Assembly (NCBI GenBank): GCA_001790455.1
Contig: MGCP01000013.1
Span: 1-7,948 of the forward strand
Direction: 5' to 3'
Origin: Candidatus Saccharibacteria bacterium RIFCSPHIGHO2_02_FULL_47_12
GTDB lineage: Bacteria > Patescibacteriota > Saccharimonadia > Saccharimonadales > JANWIN01
Length of the DNA stretch: 7,948 nucleotides
The position numbers were made by a program, and so were the translations under genes. How positions within the stretch are numbered: position 1 is the stretch's first letter; every line of letters starts with the position of its first letter. A model generated the notes under the pieces. It made no database searches and was not told the DNA's origin. It saw only the letters and a program-made list of their open reading frames with translations. Below, piece after piece: positions 6,358 through 7,948 of the stretch.

Positions 6358-6920
6358 ACCAAGAGCGCTTTTACGGGCCCGTACGACTTGCGGTGAATTT
6401 TGCTTACACCAAATTTCTCTAGCATTTGTTGGTGAAGTTTGGTCCCATAACCCACATGTTTTTCAAACTTATAGTCTGGATACAGGTCTGCTACACGCAC
6501 CATGTGCGCGTCGCGTTTGACCTTGGCATAAATACTGGCTGCACTGACAATGGGGTGAGTAGCATCAGCGCCAATAACTGCGCTGGTATTTAGAAACTCT
6601 TCTGGGCAATAGTTTATGTTGCCATCTAAGATAATCCAGTCTTCAAACCCAGTGCCTAGTTCTATCAAAGCCCTGGCAACGCCCAGGCGCATAGCACCGG
6701 CTAAACCTTTGGCGTCTATTTCTTCTGGCTGCACCCAGCCCTCGCCAAACTGGCAAGTTTCGAGCAATAATTCATAAAGTTCTTCACGGCGTTTTTTTGA
6801 AAGTAACTTGGAGTCTTTTAGCCCTACTGGAAGATCCCGGTGGGCCCGCGCGGCAACTACCAGCAAAGGCCCGGCCCAACTTCCTCTACCAACTTCATCT
6901 ACACCAACAACTACCCTCAT
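6354..6920 (-). CDS. rnhB: Ribonuclease HII
   Basis: RNase HII cuts the RNA strand of RNA/DNA hybrids and starts removal of ribonucleotides misincorporated into DNA. The 188-residue protein has the conserved GVDEVGRGSWAGPL (6-19) with catalytic Asp8 and Glu9, Asp99 in ILDGN, and Asp119 in GADATHPIVSAASIYAKVKRD, all four metal-binding acids. GYGTKLH (157-163) and HRKSYGPV (176-183) complete the signature, so the enzyme should be active. It lies 30 bases after rplS in the same direction, with an extended -10 box in the gap and no SD site. It can therefore be read both with rplS and from its own near-leaderless promoter. Its last bases overlap yraN. Confidence 0.97.
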   Translation of the reverse strand: MRVVVGVDEVGRGSWAGPLLVVAARAHRDLPVGLKDSKLLSKKRREELYELLLETCQFGEGWVQPEEIDAKGLAGAMRLGVARALIELGTGFEDWIILDGNINYCPEEFLNTSAVIGADATHPIVSAASIYAKVKRDAHMVRVADLYPDYKFEKHVGYGTKLHQQMLEKFGVSKIHRKSYGPVKALLV

Positions 6921-6929
6921 GATGAATTT

Positions 6930-6938
6930 ATAATAGCA
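6930..6938 (-). promoter_or_regulatory. Extended -10 promoter of rnhB
   Basis: TGCTATTAT on the minus strand is an extended -10 ending 9 bases before the rnhB ATG, with no SD site in between. The -35 position falls at the end of rplS and is A-rich rather than TTGACA-like. Confidence 0.5.
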
Positions 6939-6950
6939 GAGGTTTGCGGC

Positions 6951-7502
6951 TTATTTTTCTGGTTTTTCGGATTCTTCTGGTTTTTCGACCGCTTTGTGCG
7001 CGGCAATGGCTGATTCTGCCTTGGCTTCTTCCTTTGCAGCGACTTCTTCTTTCTTGGCGGCCTCTGCTTCGGCTGTTTTGGCTGTTTCTTCCTTTAGCTT
7101 TTCTTCTTCGGCTTCAGCTTGTTCGTCGTGAATAGTATTTACAGCGTCACGGTCAAACTCTACGCCGGTTAGGCGGGCAGATTTGCCACGCCGATCACGC
7201 ATGTAGGTCAGATAATTTCGGCGTACCTTGCTGCGTTTTACAACTTCAACCTTGAGTACTAGCGGTGAATGAAGCAAATAAGTCTTTTCTACGCCCACGC
7301 CACTGGCAATACGGCGCACGGCTACGGTGGCAGTGTGGCTTTTTTTGCGGTTTACGCGAATAACCATACCCTCAAACACCTGTACACGTTCTTTTTTGCC
7401 TTCACGGATTTTTTGGTGCACACGAACAGTGTCACCAGGCATAACGTCTACAACCTGCTTCTTCTTGTACTTGTCGTTTACTTTAGATATCACACTTTGC
7501 AT
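6951..7502 (-). CDS. rplS: Large-subunit ribosomal protein L19 with extended C-terminal tail
   Basis: L19 sits at the interface of the large and small ribosomal subunits. The core (about 1-118) is typical: PGDTVRVHQKIREGKKERVQ (22-41), FEGMVIRVN, VGVEKTYLLHSPLV (69-82), KVEVVKRSKVRRNYLTYMRD (84-103) and GKSARL. The usual bacterial length is about 115 residues, but this protein has 183. Residues 127-183 form a low-complexity Ala/Glu/Lys tail likely to be helical or disordered. The tail has no stop or frame break. trmD, a common upstream partner, is not adjacent; the neighbour is divergent. The ATG has no SD site and lies 11 bases after a TAAAAT box. Confidence 0.96.
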   Translation of the reverse strand: MQSVISKVNDKYKKKQVVDVMPGDTVRVHQKIREGKKERVQVFEGMVIRVNRKKSHTATVAVRRIASGVGVEKTYLLHSPLVLKVEVVKRSKVRRNYLTYMRDRRGKSARLTGVEFDRDAVNTIHDEQAEAEEEKLKEETAKTAEAEAAKKEEVAAKEEAKAESAIAAHKAVEKPEESEKPEK

Positions 7503-7513
7503 AAGACCGCGTT

Positions 7514-7519
7514 ATTTTA
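7514..7519 (-). promoter_or_regulatory. Candidate -10 box of rplS
   Basis: TAAAAT on the minus strand, 11 bases before the rplS ATG, with no TG extension and no clear -35. A start here would give a leader of only a few bases. A more distant promoter beyond the inverted repeat at 7535-7562 cannot be excluded. Confidence 0.45.
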
Positions 7520-7534
7520 CCGGAAAAACACCTC

Positions 7535-7562
7535 TGGCGCAACCCTATGTGTGGCTGCGCCA
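7535..7562. repeat. Inverted repeat between divergent rplS and downstream-gene promoters
   Basis: TGGCGCA (7535-7541) and TGCGCCA (7556-7562) are perfect 7-base arms; after one mismatch CC/GG adds two more pairs, leaving an 8-base centre. No T-tract follows directly on either strand, so it is not a standard terminator. Its arms fall where the -35 regions of both divergent promoters should be, which suits an operator. It could instead be a hairpin in a longer rplS leader. Confidence 0.5.
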
Positions 7563-7574
7563 AGCAAAACAATA

Positions 7575-7580
7575 TATAAT
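7575..7580 (+). promoter_or_regulatory. -10 box of the gene starting at 7590
   Basis: A perfect TATAAT ends 9 bases before the ATG. The -35 position (7552-7557) reads TGGCTG, a poor match that lies inside the inverted repeat. No SD site precedes the ATG. Confidence 0.55.
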
Positions 7581-7589
7581 GGATACAAT

Positions 7590-7948
7590 ATGGCAATTCA
7601 GGAGGCGCTAGACGTTGCAGACGTTAATTTTGAAGTCCCCTTAGAAAACCCAAACAACAAGTGGTGGCACGAGCGCATTTCTGATGTTTACATACCCAGA
7701 GATCCTTATTATCTGGGGAACGGGGCGGAACACCACGAGGCAGTTATGCCATTGTTTTTAGAGCTTGCAAACAGGATAGAAAGATCGGCAGATGATTTTC
7801 GACATCTATCTCCACCCGGCGAAGGCAATAATCCTTGCTTGGTGCTTAGCCCGGTATTTGCTGGAAGCTTGCCAAAAGAAGCCACCGCGGCATTACTGTC
7901 TGGAACGTCGCCAGAAGGGCTTCAGCGCGTCCTAAAAGACACTTTGCC
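7590..7948 (+). CDS. Unrecognised protein, 5' part only
   Basis: The frame is open from the ATG at 7590 to the window edge, 119 complete codons, so the gene is cut off on its 3' side. I do not recognise it. The N-terminus is acidic and hydrophilic (MAIQEALDVADVNFEVPLEN), followed by WWHERISDVYIPRDPYYLG (25-43), a helix LFLELANRIERSADDFRHL (55-73) and CLVLSPVFAGSLPKEATAAL (83-102). There is no signal peptide or obvious membrane segment. The start is supported by the TATAAT box just upstream. An ATG at 7579 opens a frame that stops after 10 codons and is not the start. The gene is divergent from rplS and may share the inverted repeat as a control site. Confidence 0.75.
   Translation, partial: MAIQEALDVADVNFEVPLENPNNKWWHERISDVYIPRDPYYLGNGAEHHEAVMPLFLELANRIERSADDFRHLSPPGEGNNPCLVLSPVFAGSLPKEATAALLSGTSPEGLQRVLKDTL

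Noticed and set aside
7600..7605. AGGAGG inside the first codons of the gene at 7590, as the SD of a later start
   Set aside because: The only nearby start-like codon, TTG at 7615, is in another frame and stops within ten codons.

Overview
The window is compact bacterial DNA with the standard genetic code: TAA, TAG and TGA all end genes. Its gene set is nusA without rimP next to it, rplS with a long acidic tail, a coupled rnhB-yraN pair, a single-domain HicB with HicA, a large cytoplasmic M1 aminopeptidase, and several unrecognised proteins. Together with the short gaps and very short 5' leaders this suggests a small-genome lineage such as Patescibacteria/CPR, possibly Saccharibacteria. That placement is inference; there is no rRNA here to prove it.

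Layout, left to right. Positions 1-264 hold nothing I can assign. On the minus strand, 265-688 is a HicB-HicA toxin-antitoxin pair with the antitoxin first. 757-1668 (minus) is an unrecognised 303-residue protein with a strong promoter of its own. 1728-2906 (minus) is nusA, preceded by a consensus-like promoter and a terminator-like hairpin in its leader. 3017-5593 (plus) is a full-length M1 zinc aminopeptidase, divergent from nusA. The minus-strand cluster 5603-7502 reads rplS, rnhB, yraN and a 134-residue unknown protein. 7590 to the window end is the start of an unrecognised plus-strand gene, divergent from rplS.

Two styles of gene start coexist. nusA and the 303-residue gene have -35 and -10 boxes, a transcribed leader and a Shine-Dalgarno (SD) site. 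hicB, the aminopeptidase, rnhB and the gene at 7590 have a TAAAAT, TATTAT or TATAAT box only 6-9 bases before the ATG and no visible SD, so their mRNAs are probably leaderless or nearly so; rplS is close to this with 11 bases. The most promising regulatory element is the hairpin plus six-T tract in the nusA leader. It looks like an attenuator through which NusA, a termination factor, could limit its own synthesis.

Functionally, the window combines transcription elongation and termination (NusA), translation (L19), genome maintenance (RNase HII and the YraN nuclease-fold protein), peptide breakdown (M1 aminopeptidase) and a toxin-antitoxin pair. I see no mobile element, CRISPR array, tRNA or rRNA.
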